Positions 35,315 through 48,057 of a stretch of 64,000 bases of DNA are shown in pieces; position 1 is the stretch's first letter, and every line of letters begins with the position of its first letter. The position numbers were made by a program, and so were the translations under genes. Below the pieces are notes generated by a model. The model ran no database searches, had not been told where the DNA came from, and saw only the letters and a program-made list of their open reading frames with translations. This DNA is from Micropterix aruncella (lineage: Eukaryota > Arthropoda > Insecta > Lepidoptera > Micropterigidae), in NCBI GenBank assembly GCA_944548615.1, contig CALYMY010000057.1, positions 124,001-188,000 on the forward strand, read 5' to 3'.

Positions 35315-36012
35315 GTGAAATTTGGTATAGGCATTCCATTATGATGGCAATTACTAAGTTCCACCATGACATGGCTGCTGCACCCAGGGTTGGCTCCCGA
35401 CGAGGGAACTCCTCAACGGTCAACCGTAGAGACGCGAAATTTGGTATAGGCATTCCATTATGATGGCAATTACTAAGTTCCACCATGACATGGCTGCTGC
35501 ACCCAGGGTTGGCTCCCGACGAGGGAACTCCTCAACGGTCAACCGTAGAGACGTGAAATTTGGTATAGGCATTCCATTATGATGGCAATTACTAAGTTCC
35601 ACCATGACATGGCTGCTGCACCCAGGGTTGGCTCCCGACGAGGGAAAAACTCAACGGTCAACCGTAGAGACGTGAAATTTGGTATAGGCATTCCATTATG
35701 ATGGCAATTACTAAGTTCCACCATGACATGGCTGCTGCACCCAGGGTTGGCTCCCGACGAGGGAACTCCTTAACGGTCAACCGTAGAGACGTGAAATTTG
35801 GAATAGGCATTCCATTATGATGGCAATTACTAAGTTCCACCATGACATGGCTGCTGCACCCAGGGTTGGCTCCCGACGAGGGAACTTCTCAACGGTCAAC
35901 CGTAGAGACGTGAAATTTGGTATAGGCATTCCATAATGATGGCAATTACTAAGTTCCACCATAACATGGCTGCTGCACCCAGGGTTGGCTCCCGACGAGG
36001 GAACTCCTCAAC
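35315..36012 (-). repeat. Sat119 minus block, about 6 monomers
   Basis: Shows gacgcgaaattt near 35431, gggaaaaactc near 35643, ccttaacgg near 35767, ggaataggc near 35800 and aacttctcaacgg near 35883. It ends in a near-contiguous palindrome centred at 36013 rather than at the 17-base spacer type. Confidence 0.92.
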
Positions 36013-36116
36013 GGTTGAGGAGTTCCCTCGTCGGGAGCCAACCCTGGGTGCAGCAGCCATGTCATGGTGGAACTTAGTAATTGCCTTCATAATGGAATGC
36101 CTATACCAAATTTCAC
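35910..36116. repeat. Near-contiguous palindrome, arms about 103 bp
   Basis: Centred on the single g at 36013 in ctcaac-g-gttgag. The arms are one Sat119 span in each sense. A few mismatches are visible (ccataacatgg on the left, ttgccttcat on the right), making it the most diverged of four copies. Confidence 0.9.
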
Positions 36117-36118
36117 CA
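36013..36118 (+). repeat. Sat119 plus block, less than one monomer
   Basis: Only the span from gttgagg to ccaaatttcac remains, about 103 bp. This minimal plus arm is kept in all four cycles from here to the right edge. Confidence 0.92.
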
Positions 36119-36626
36119 AATTTCAAATTTGAAAATTCAAATTTCGAACCGACTGTCAGATTTGAAAATTCAAATTTCGAACCAACTGTCAAATTTGAAA
36201 ATTCAAATTTCGAACCAACTGTCAAATTTGAAAATTCAAATTTCGAACCAACTGTCAAATTTGAAAATTCAAATTTCGAACCAACTGTCAGATTTGAAAA
36301 TTCAAATTTCGAACCGACTGTCAGATTTGAAAATTCAAATTTCGAACCAACTGTCAAATTTGAAAATTCAAATTTCGAAACAACTGTCAGATTTGAAAAT
36401 TAAAATTTCGAACCAACTGTCAAATTTGAAAATTCAAATTTCGAACCGACTGTCAGATTTGAAAATTCAAATTTCGAACCAACTGTCAAATTTGAAAATT
36501 CAAATTTCGAACCATCTGTCAAATTTGAAAATTCAAATTTCGAACCAACTGTCAGATTTGAAAATTCAAATTTCGAACCAACTGTCAAATTTGAAAATTC
36601 AAATTTCGAACCAACTGTCAGATTTG
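36119..36626 (+). repeat. Sat33 plus block, 15 monomers
   Basis: Doubled ccaaatttca entry, leading gaaccgactgtc, gaaacaactgtc/gaaaattaaaattt near 36377-36404 and gaaccatctgtc near 36511. Ends at the spacer-type inversion. Confidence 0.92.
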
Positions 36627-38002
36627 TTCGAAATTTGAATTTTCAAATCTGACATTTGGTTCGAAATTTGAATTTTCAAATTTGACAGTTGGTGCAAAAT
36701 TTGAATTATCAAATGTGACAGTTCGAAATTTGAATTTTCAAATATGACAGTAAGCGCGAAATTTGAAATATCTAATTTGACAGTTAGCGCGAAATCTGAA
36801 TTTTCAAATCAGATAGTTGGTTCGAAATTTGAATTTTCAAATCTGACAGTTGGTTCGAAATTTGAATTTTCAAATCTGACAGTTGGTTCGAAATTTGAAT
36901 TTTCAAATCTGACAGTTGGTTCGAAATTTGAATTTTCAAATCTGACAGTTCGAAATTTGATTTTTAAATTTGACAGTAAGCGCGAAATTTGAAATATCTA
37001 ATTTGACAGTTAGCGCGAAATCTGAATTTTCAAATCTGACAGTTGGTTCGAAATTTGAATTTTCAAATCTGACAGTTGGTTCGAAATTTGAATTTTCAAA
37101 TTTGACAGTTGGTTCGAAATTTGAATTTTCAAATCTGACAGTTGGTTCGAAATTTGAATTTCCAAATTTGACAGTTGGTTCGAAATTTGAATTTTCAAAT
37201 CTGAAAGTTGGTTCAAAATTTGAATTTTGAAATTTGACAGTTGGTTAGAAATTTGAATTTTCAAATCTGACAGTTGGTTCGAAATTTGAATTTCCAAATT
37301 TGACAGTTGGTTCGAAATTTGAATTTTCAAATCTGAAAGTTGGTTCAAAATTTGAATTTTGAAATTTGACAGTTGGTTAGAAATTTGAATTTTCAAATCT
37401 GACAGTTGGTTCGAAATTTGAATTTTTAAATTTGACAGTTGGTTCGAAAGTTGAATTTTCAAATTTGACAGTTGGTTCGAAATTTGAATTTTCAAATTTG
37501 ACAGTTGGTTCGAAATTCGAGTTTTCAAATTTGACAGTTGGTTCGAAATTTGAATTTTCAAATCTGACAGTTGGTTCGAAATTTGAATTTTCAAATTTGA
37601 CAGTTGGTTCGAAATTTGAATTTTCAAATCTGACAGTTGGTTCGAAATTTGAATTTTCAAATTTGACAGTTGGTTCGAAATTCGAGTTTTCAAATTTGAC
37701 AGTTGGTTCGAAATTTGAATTTTCAAATCTGACAGTTGGTTCGAAATTTGAATTTTCAAATTTGACAGTTGGTTCGAAATTTGAATTTTCAAATCTGACA
37801 GTTGGTTCGAAATTTGAATTTTCAAATTTGACAGTTGGTTCGAAATTCGAGTTTTCAAATTTGACAGTTGGTTCGAAATTTGAATTTTCAAATCTGACAG
37901 TTGGTTCGAAATTTGAATTTTTAAATTTGACAGTTGGTTAGAAAGTTGAATTTTCAAATTTGACAGTTGGTTCGAAATTTGAATTTTCAAATTTGACATT
38001 TG
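36627..38002 (-). repeat. Sat33 minus block, about 42 monomers
   Basis: The start matches 34305 on (offset 2325) and is then extended. gttagaaatttg recurs 132 bp apart (near 37245 and 37377), and gaaattcgagttttc occurs three times 165 bp apart (near 37512, 37677 and 37842). These are local 4-monomer and 5-monomer duplications. Confidence 0.92.
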
Positions 38003-38581
38003 GTGAAATTTGGTATAGGCATTCCATTATGATGGCAATTACTAAGTTCCACCATGACATGGCTGCTGCACCCAGGGTTGGCTCCCGACGAGGGAACTCC
38101 TCAACGGTCAACCGTAGAGACGCGAAATTTGGTATAGGCATTCCATTATGATGGCAATTACTAAGTTCCACCATGACATGGCTGCTGCACCCAGGGTTGG
38201 CTCCCGACGAGGGAACTCCTCAACGGTCAACCGTAGAGACGTGAAATTTGGTATAGGCATTCCATTATGATGGCAATTACTAAGTTCCACCATGACATGG
38301 CTGCTGCATCCAGGGTTGGCTCCCGACGAGGGAAAAACTCAACGGTCAACCGTAGAGACGTGAAATTTGGTACAGGCATTCCATTATGATGGCAATTACT
38401 AAGTTCCACCATGACATGGCTGCTGCACCCAGGGTTGGCTCCCGACGAGGGAACTCCTTAACGGTCAACCGTAGAGACGTGAAATTTGGAATAGGCATTC
38501 CATTATGATGGCAATTACTAAGTTCCACCATGACATGGCTGCTGCACCCAGGGTTGGCTCCCGACGAGGGAACTCCTCAAC
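38003..38581 (-). repeat. Sat119 minus block, 5 monomers
   Basis: Ordered gacgcgaaattt, gggaaaaactc, ccttaacgg and ggaataggc. Private ctgcatccaggg near 38305 and ggtacaggcattcc near 38369. Same five-monomer core as at 58.05 and 62.69 kb. Confidence 0.93.
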
Positions 38582-38685
38582 GGTTGAGGAGTTCCCTCGT
38601 CGGGAGCCAACCCTGGGTGCAGCAGCCATGTCATGGTGGAACTTAGTAATTGCCATCATAATGGAATGCCTATACCAAATTTCAC
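38479..38685. repeat. Near-perfect palindrome, arms 103 bp
   Basis: Centre at 38582 with a one-base loop. The only mismatch I see is ggaatagg on the left against cctatacc on the right. It could extrude as a cruciform. Confidence 0.92.
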
Positions 38686-38687
38686 CA
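38582..38687 (+). repeat. Sat119 plus block, less than one monomer
   Basis: Right half of the near-perfect palindrome centred at 38582. Ends in the doubled ccaaatttca entry to Sat33. Confidence 0.92.
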
Positions 38688-39556
38688 AATTTCAAATTTG
38701 AAAATTCAAATTTCGAACCGACTGTCAGATTTGAAAATTCAAATTTCGAACCAACTGTCAAATTTGAAAATTCAAATTTCGAACCAACTGTCAAATTTGA
38801 AAATTCAAATTTCGAACCAACTGTCAAATTTGAAAATTCAAATTTCGAACCAACTGACAGATTTGAAAATTCAAATTTCGAACGACCTGTCAGATTTGAA
38901 AATTCAAATTTCGAACCAACTGTCAAATTTGAAAATTCAAATTTCGAACCAACTGTCAGATTTGAAAATTCAAATTTCGAACCAACTGTCAAATTTGAAA
39001 ATTCAAATTTCGAACCAACTGTCAGATTTGAAAATTCAAATTTCAAATTTCGAACCAACTGTCAGATTTGAAAATTCAAATTTCGAACCAGCTGTCAAAT
39101 TTGAAAATTCAAATTTCGAACCAACTGTCAAATTTGAAAATTCAAATTTCGAACCAACTGTCAAATTTGAAAATTCATATTTCGAACCAACTGTCAGATT
39201 TGAAAATTCAAATTTCGAACCAACTGTCAAATTTGAAAATTCAAATTTCGAACCAACTGTCAGATTTGAAAATTAAAATTTCGAACCACCTGTCAAATTT
39301 GAAAATTCAAATTTCGAACCAACTGTCAGATTTGAAAATTCAAATTTCGAACCACCTGTCAAATTTGAAAATTCAAATTTCGCGCCAACTGTCAGATTTG
39401 GAAATTCAAATTTCGAACCAACAGTCAAATTTGAAAATTCAAATTTCGAACCAACTGTCAGATTTGAAAATTCAAATTTCGAACCACCTGTCAAATTTGA
39501 AAATTCAAATTTCGCGCCAACTGTCAGATTTGAAAATTCAAATTTCGAACCAACTG

Positions 39557-42236
39557 TCAGATTTGAAAATTCAAATTTGAACCACCTGTCAAATTTGAAA
39601 ATTCAAATTTCGCGCCAACTGTCAGATTTGAAAATTCAAATTTCGAACCAACTGTCAAATTTGAAAATTCAAATTTCGAACCAACTGTCAAATTTGAAAA
39701 TTCAAATTTCGAACTAACTGTCAAATTTGAAAATTCAAATTTCGAACCAACTGTCAGATTTGAAAATTCAAATTTCGAACCAACTGTCAGATTTGAAAAT
39801 TCAAATTTCGAACCACCTGTCAAATTTGAAAATTCAAATTTCGCGCCAACTGTCAGATTTGAAAATTTAAATTTCGAACCACCTGTCAAATTTGAAAATT
39901 CAAATTTCGCGCCAACTGTCAGATTTGAAAATTCAAATTTCGAACCAACTGTCAAATTTGAAAATTCAAATTTCGAACCAACTGTCAGATTTGAAAATTC
40001 AAATTTCGAATCAACTGTCAGATTTGAAAATTCAAATTTCGAACCAACTGTAAAATTTGAAAATTCAAATTTCGAACCAACTGTCAGATTTTAAAATTCA
40101 AATTTCAAACCAACTGTCAAATTTGAAAATTCAAATTTTTCGAACCAACTGTCAGATTTGAAAATTCAAATTTCGAACCAACTGTCAGATTTGAAAATTC
40201 AAATTTCGAACCAACTGTCAAATCTGAAAATTCAAATTTCGAACCAACTGTCAGATTTGAAAATTCAAATTTCGAACCAACTGTCAAATTTGAAAATTCA
40301 AATTTCGAACCAACTGTCAGATTTGAAAATTCAAATTTCAAACCAACTGTCAAATTTGAAAATTCAAATTTCGAACCAACTGTCAGATTTGAAAATTCAA
40401 ATTTCGAACCAACTGTCAGATTTGAAAATTCAAATTTCGAACCAACTGTCAAAATTGAAAATTGAAATTTCGAACCAACTGTCAGATTTGAAAATTCAAA
40501 TTTCGAACCAACTGTCAAATTTGAAAATTCAAATTTCGAACCAACTGTCAGATATGAAAATTCAAATTTCGAACCAACTGTCAAATTTGAAAATTCAAAT
40601 TTCGAACCAACTGTCAAATTTGAAAATTCAAATTTCGAACCAACTGTCAGATTTGAAAATTCAAATTTCGCGCCAACTGTCAAATTTGAAAATTCAAATT
40701 TCGAACCAACTGTCAAATTTGAAAATTCAAATTTCGAACCAACTGTCAGATTTGAAAATTCAAATTTCGAACCACCTGTCAAATTTGAAAATTCAAATTT
40801 CGAACCAACTGTCAAATTTGAAAATTCAAATTTCGAACCAACAGTCAGATTTGAAAATTCAAATTTCGAACCAACTGTCAAATTTGAAAATTCAAATTTC
40901 GCGCCAACTGTCAGATTTGAAAATTCAAATTTCGAACCAACTGTCAAATTTGAAAATTCAAATTTCGAACCAACAGTCAGATTTGAAAATTCAAATTTCG
41001 AACCAACTGTCAAATCTGAAAATTCAAATTTCGCGCCAACTGTCAGATTTGAAAATTCAAATTTCGAACCACCTGTCAGATTTGAAAATTCAAATTTCGA
41101 ACCAACTGTCAAATTTGAAAATTAAAATTTCGAACCAACTGTCAGATTTGAAAATTCAAATTTCGAACCAACTGTCAAATTTGAAAATTCAAATTTCGAA
41201 CCAACTGTCAAATTTGAAAATTCAAATTTCGAACCAACTGTCAGATTTGAAAATTCAAATTTCGAACCAACTGTCAAATTTGAAAATTCAAATTTCGAAC
41301 CAACTGTCAGATTTGAAAATTCAAATTTCGAACCAACTGTCAGATTTGAAAATTCAAATTTCAAACCAACTGTCAAATTTGAAAATTCAAATTTCGAACC
41401 AACTGTCAGATTTGAAAATTCAAATTTCGAACCACCTGTCAAATTTGAAAAAATTAAAATTTCGCGCCAACTGTCAGATTTGAAAATTCAAATTTCGAAC
41501 CAACTGTCAAATTTGAAAATTCAAATTTCGAACCAACTGTCAGATTTGAAAATTCAAATTTCGAACCAACTGTCAGATTTGAAAATTCAAATTTCGAACC
41601 AACTGTCAGATTTGAAAATTCAAATTTCGAACCACCTGTCAAATTTGAAAAAATTAAAATTTCGCGCCAACTGTCAGATTTGAAAATTCAAATTTCGAAC
41701 CAACTGTCAAATTTGAAAATTCAAATTTCGAACCAACTGTCAGATTTGAAAATTCAAATTTCGAATCAACTGTCAGATTTGAAAATTCAAATTTCGAACC
41801 AACTGTCAAATTTGAAAATTCAAATTTCGAACCAACTGTCAGATTTGAAAATTCAAATTTCGAACAAACTGTCAGATTTGAAAATTCAAATTTCGAACCA
41901 ACTGTCAAATTTGAAAATTCAAATTTTTCGAACCAACTGTCAGATTTGAAAATTCAAATTTCGAACCAACTGTCAGATTTGAAAATTCAAATTTCGAACC
42001 AACTGTCAAATCTGAAAATTCAAATTTCGAACCAACTGTCAGATTTGAAAATTCAAATTTCGAACCAACTGTCAGATTTGAAAATTCAAATTTCGAACCA
42101 ACAGTCAAATTTGAAAATTCAAATTTCGAACCAACTGTCAGATTTGAAAATTCAAATTTCGAACCACCTGTCAAATTTGAAAATTCAAATTTCGCGAAAA
42201 CTGTCAGATTTGAAAATTCAAATTTCGAACCAACTG
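39557..42236 (+). repeat. Sat33 higher-order copy a (2680 bp)
   Basis: Starts at the caaatttgaaccacctg landmark. The same succession (gaactaactgtc, then gattttaaaattc, then caaatttttcg) restarts 2680 bp later. Compared with copy b, the homologous long frame from 40158 is 44 codons shorter, equal to four fewer 33-bp monomers. Confidence 0.8.
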
Positions 42237-45200
42237 TCAGATTTGAAAATTCAAATTTGAACCACCTGTCAAATTTGAAAATTCAAATTTCGCGCCAACT
42301 GTCAGATTTGAAAATTCAAATTTCGAACCAACTGTCAAATTTGAAAATTCAAATTTCGAACCAACTGTCAAATTTGAAAATTCAAATTTCGAACTAACTG
42401 TCAAATTTGAAAATTCAAATTTCGAACCAACTGTCAGATTTGAAAATTCAAATTTCGAACCAACTGTCAGATTTGAAAATTCAAATTTCGAACCACCTGT
42501 CAAATTTGAAAATTCAAATTTCGCGCCAACTGTCAGATTTGAAAATTCAAATTTCGAACCACCTGTCAAATTTGAAAATTCAAATTTCGCGCCAACTGTC
42601 AGATTTGAAAATTCAAATTTCGAACCAACTGTCAAATTTGAAAATTCAAATTTCGAACCAACTGTCAGATTTAAAAATTCAAATTTCGAATCAACTGTCA
42701 GATTTGAAAATTCAAATTTCGAACCAACTGTAAAATTTGAAAATTCAAATTTCGAACCAACTGTCAGATTTTAAAATTCAAATTTCAAACCAACTGTCAA
42801 ATTTGAAAATTCAAATTTTTCGAACCAACTGTCAGATTTGAAAATTCAAATTTCGAACCAACTGTCAGATTTGAAAATTCAAATTTCGAACCAACTGTCA
42901 AATCTGAAAATTCAAATTTCGAACCAACTGTCAGATTTGAAAATTCAAATTTCGAACCAACTGTCAAATTTGAAAATTCAAATTTCGAACCAACTGTCAG
43001 ATTTGAAAATTCAAATTTCAAACCAACTGTCAAATTTGAAAATTCAAATTTCGAACCAACTGTCAGATTTGAAAATTCAAATTTCGAACCAACTGTCAGA
43101 TTTGAAAATTCAAATTTCGAACCAACTGTCAAAATTGAAAATTGAAATTTCGAACCAACTGTCAGATTTGAAAATTCAAATTTCGAACCAACTGTCAAAT
43201 TTGAAAATTCAAATTTCGAACCAACTGTCAGATATGAAAATTCAAATTTCGAACCAACTGTCAAATTTGAAAATTCAAATTTCGAACCAACTGTCGAATT
43301 TGAAAATTCAAATTTCGAACCAACTGTCAGATTTGAAAATTCAAATTTCGCGCCAACTGTCAAATTTGAAAATTCAAATTTCGAACCAACTGTCAAATTT
43401 GAAAATTCAAATTTCGAACCAACTGTCAGATTTGAAAATTCAAATTTCGAACCACCTGTCAAATTTGAAAATTCAAATTTCACGCCAACTGTCAGATTTG
43501 AAAATTCAAATTTCGAACAAACTGTCAAATTTGAAAATTCAAATTTCGAACCAACAGTCAGATTTGAAAATTCAAATTTCGAACCAACTGTCAGATTTGA
43601 AAATTCAAATTTCGAACCAACTGTCAAATTTGAAAATTCAAATTTCGAACCAACTGTCAGATTTGAAAATTCAAATTTCGAACCAACTGTCAAATTTGAA
43701 AATTCAAATTTCGAACCAACAGTCAGATTTGAAAATTCAAATTTCGAACCAACTGTCAAATTTGAAAATTCAAATTTCGAACCAACAGTCAGATTTGAAA
43801 ATTCAAATTTCGAACCAACTGTCAAATCTGAAAATTCAAATTTCGCGCCAACTGTCAGATTTGAAAATTCAAATTTCGAACCACCTGTCAGATTTGAAAA
43901 TTCAAATTTCGAACCAACTGTCAAATTTGAAAATTAAAATTTCGAACCAACTGTCAGATTTGAAAATTCAAATTTCGAACCAACTGTCAAATTTGAAAAT
44001 TCAAATTTCGAACCAACTGTCAAATTTGAAAATTCAAATTTCGAACCAACTGTCAGATTTGAAAATTCAAATTTCGAACCAACTGTCAAATTTGAAAATT
44101 CAAATTTCGAACCAACTGTCAGATTTGAAAATTCAAATTTCGAACCAACTGTCAGATTTGAAAATTCAAATTTCAAACCAACTGTCAAATTTGAAAATTC
44201 AAATTTCGAACCAACTGTCAGATTTGAAAATTCAAATTTCGAACCACCTGTCAAATTTGAAAAAATTAAAATTTCGCGCCAACTGTCAGATTTGAAAATT
44301 CAAATTTCGAACCAACTGTCAAATTTGAAAATTCAAATTTCGAACCAACTGTCAGATTTGAAAATTCAAATTTCGAACCAACTGTCAGATTTGAAAATTC
44401 AAATTTCGAACCAACTGTCAAATTTGAAAATTCAAATTTCGAACCAACTGTCAGATTTGAAAATTCAAATTTCGAACCAACTGTCAAATTTGAAAATTCA
44501 AATTTCGAACCAACTGTCAGATTTGAAAATTCAAATTTCGAACCAACTGTCAGATTTGAAAATTCAAATTTCGAACCACCTGTCAAATTTGAAAAAATTA
44601 AAATTTCGCGCCAACTGTCAGATTTGAAAATTCAAATTTCGAACCAACTGTCAAATTTGAAAATTCAAATTTCGAACCAACTGTCAGATTTGAAAATTCA
44701 AATTTCGAATCAACTGTCAGATTTGAAAATTCAAATTTCGAACCAACTGTCAAATTTGAAAATTCAAATTTCGAACCAACTGTCAGATTTGAAAATTCAA
44801 ATTTCGAACCAACTGTCAGATTTGAAAATTCAAATTTCGAACCAACTGTCAAATTTGAAAATTCAAATTTCGAACCAACTGTCAGATTTGAAAATTCAAA
44901 TTTCGAACCAACTGTCAGATTTGAAAATTCAAATTTCGAACCACCTGTCAAATTTGAAAATTCAAATTTCGCGCCAACTGTCAGATTTGAAAATTCAAAT
45001 TTCGAACCACCTGTCAAATTTGAAAATTCAAATTTCGCGCCAACTGTCAGATTTGAAAATTCAAATTTCGAACCAACTGTCAAATTTGAAAATTCAAATT
45101 TCGAACCAACTGTCAGATTTGAAAAATCAAATTTCGAATCAACTGTCAGATTTGAAAATTCAAATTTCAAACCAACTGTAAAATTTGAAAATTCAAATTT

Positions 45201-48057
45201 CGAACCAACTGTCAGATTTTAAAATTCAAATTTCAAACCAACTGTCAAATTTGAAAATTCAAATTTTTCGAACCAACTATCAGATTTGAAAATTCAAATT
45301 TCGAACCAACTGTCAGATTTGAAAATTCAAATTTCGAACCAACTGTCAAATCTGAAAATTCAAATTTCGAACCAACTGTCAGATTTGAAAATTCAAATTT
45401 CGAACCAACTGTCAAATTTGAAAATTCAAATTTCGAACCAACTGTCAGATTTGAAAATTCAAATTTCAAACCAACTGTCAAATTTGAAAATTCAAATTTC
45501 GAACCAACTGTCAGATTTGAAAATTCAAATTTCGAACCAACTGTCAGATTTGAAAATTCAAATTTCGAACCACCTGTCAAATTTGAAAATTCAAATTTCG
45601 CGCCAACTGTCAGATTTGAAAATTCAAATTTCGAACCACCTGTCAAATTTGAAAATTCAAATTTCGCGCCAACTGTCAGATTTGAAAATTCAAATTTCGA
45701 ACCAACTGTCAAATTTGAAAATTCAAATTTCGAAGCAACTGTCAGATTTGAAAATTCAAATATCGAACCACCTGTCAAATTTGAAAATTCTAATTTCGCG
45801 CCAACTGTCAGATTTGAAAATTCAAATTTCGAACCAACTGTCAAATTTGAAAATTCAAATTTCGAACCAACTGTCAGATTTGAAAATTCAAATTTCGAAC
45901 CACCTGTCAAATTTGAAAATTCAAATTTCGCGCCAACTGTCAGATTTGAAAATTCAAATTTCGAACCACCTGTCAAATTTGAAAATTGAAATTTCGCGCC
46001 AACTGTCAGATTTGAAAATTCAAATTTCGAACCAACTGTCAAATTTGAAAATTCAAATTTCGAACCAACTGTCAGATTTGAAAATTCAAATTTCGAACCA
46101 CCTGTCAAATTTGAAAATTCAAATTTCGCGCCAACTGTCAGATTTGAAAATTCAAATTTCGAACCACCTGTCAAATTTGAAAATTCAAATTTCGCGCCAA
46201 CTGTCAGATTTTAAAATTCAAATTTCGAACCAACTGTCAAATTTGAAAATTCAAATTTCGAACCAACTGTCAGATTTGAAAATTCAAATTTCGAACCACC
46301 TGTCAAATTTGAAAATTCAAATTTCGCGCCAACTGTCAGATTTAAAAATTCAAATTTCGAACCACCTGTCAAATTTGAAAATTCAAATTTCGCGCCAACT
46401 GTCATATTTGAAAATTCAAATTTCGAACCAACTGTCAAATTTGAAAATTCAAATTTCGAACCAACTGTCAGATTTGAAAATTCAAATTTCGAACCAACTG
46501 TCAGATTTGAAAATTCAAATTTCGAACCACCTGTCAAATTTGAAAATTCAAATTTCGCGCCAACTGTCAGATTTGAAAATTCAAATTTCGAACCACCTGT
46601 CAAATTTGAAAATTCAAATTTCGCGCCAACTGTCAGATTTGAAAATTCAAATTTCGAACCAACTGTCAAATTTGAAAATTCAAATTTCGAAGCAACTGTC
46701 AGATTTGAAAATTCAAATATCGAACCACCTGTCAAATTTGAAAATTCTAATTTCGCGCCAACTGTCAGATTTGAAAATTCAAATTTCGAACCAACTGTCA
46801 AATTTGAAAATTCAAATTTCGAACCAACTGTCAAATTTGAAAATTCAAATTTCGAACCAACTGTCAGATTTGAAAATTCAAATTTTGAACCACCTGTCAA
46901 ATTTGAAAATTCAAATTTCGCGCCAACTGTCAGATTTGAAAATTCAAATTTCGAACCACCTGTCAAATTTGAAAATTGAAATTTCGCGCCAACTGTCAGA
47001 TTTGAAAATTCAAATTTCGAACCAACTGTCAAATTTGAAAATTCAAATTTCGAACCAACTGTCAGATTTGAAAATTCAAATTTCGAACCACCTGTCAAAT
47101 TTGAAAATTCAAATTTCGAACCAACTGTCAGATTTGAAAATTCAAATTTCGAACCAACTGTCAGATTTGAAAATTCAAATTTCAAACCAACTGTCAAATT
47201 TGAAAATTCAAATTTCGAACCAACTGTGAGATTTGAAAATTCAAATTTCGAACCACCTGTCAAATTTGAAAAAATTAAAATTTCGCGCCAACTGTCAGAT
47301 TTGAAAATTCAAATTTCGAACCAACTGTCAAATTTGAAAATTCAAATTTCGAACCAACTGTCAGATTTGAAAATTCAAATTTCGAACCAACTGTCAGATT
47401 TGAAAATTCAAATTTCGAACCAACTGTCAGATTTGAAAATTCAAATTTCGAACCACCTGTCAAATTTGAAAAAATTAAAATTTCGCGCCAACTGTCAGAT
47501 TTGAAAATTCAAATTTCGAACCAACTGTCAAATTTGAAAATTCAAATTTCGAACCAACTGTCAGATTTGAAAATTCAAATTTCGAATCAACTGTCAGATT
47601 TGAAAATTCAAATTTCGAACCAACTGTCAAATTTGAAAATTCAAATTTCGAACCAACTGTCAGATTTGAAAATTCAAATTTCGAACAAACTGTCAGATTT
47701 GAAAATTCAAATTTCGAACCAACTGTCAAATTTGAAAATTCAAATTTTTCGAACCAACTGTCAGATTTGAAAATTCAAATTTCGAACCAACTGTCAGATT
47801 TGAAAATTCAAATTTCGAACCAACTGTCAAATCTGAAAATTCAAATTTCGAACCAACTGTCAGATTTGAAAATTCAAATTTCGAACCAACTGTCAGATTT
47901 GAAAATTCAAATTTCGAACCAACAGTCAAATTTGAAAATTCAAATTTCGAACCAACTGTCAGATTTGAAAATTCAAATTTCGAACCACCTGTCAAATTTG
48001 AAAATTCAAATTTCGCGAAAACTGTCAGATTTGAAAATTCAAATTTCGAACCAACTG
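42237..48057 (+). repeat. Sat33 higher-order copy b (5821 bp)
   Basis: Begins at the same landmark and contains an inner duplication: the rare caaatatcgaaccacc monomer (near 45761 and 46718) repeats after 957 bp, exactly 29 monomers. The copy restarts at 48058 with the same order of landmarks. Confidence 0.82.

Noticed and set aside
45286..47229. A 647-codon plus-strand frame and antisense frames of up to 386 codons
   Set aside because: Three of six frames are open by necessity of a 33-bp unit lacking stops in them. Frames end at length variants of the repeat and show no unique domain, so none is annotated as a gene.
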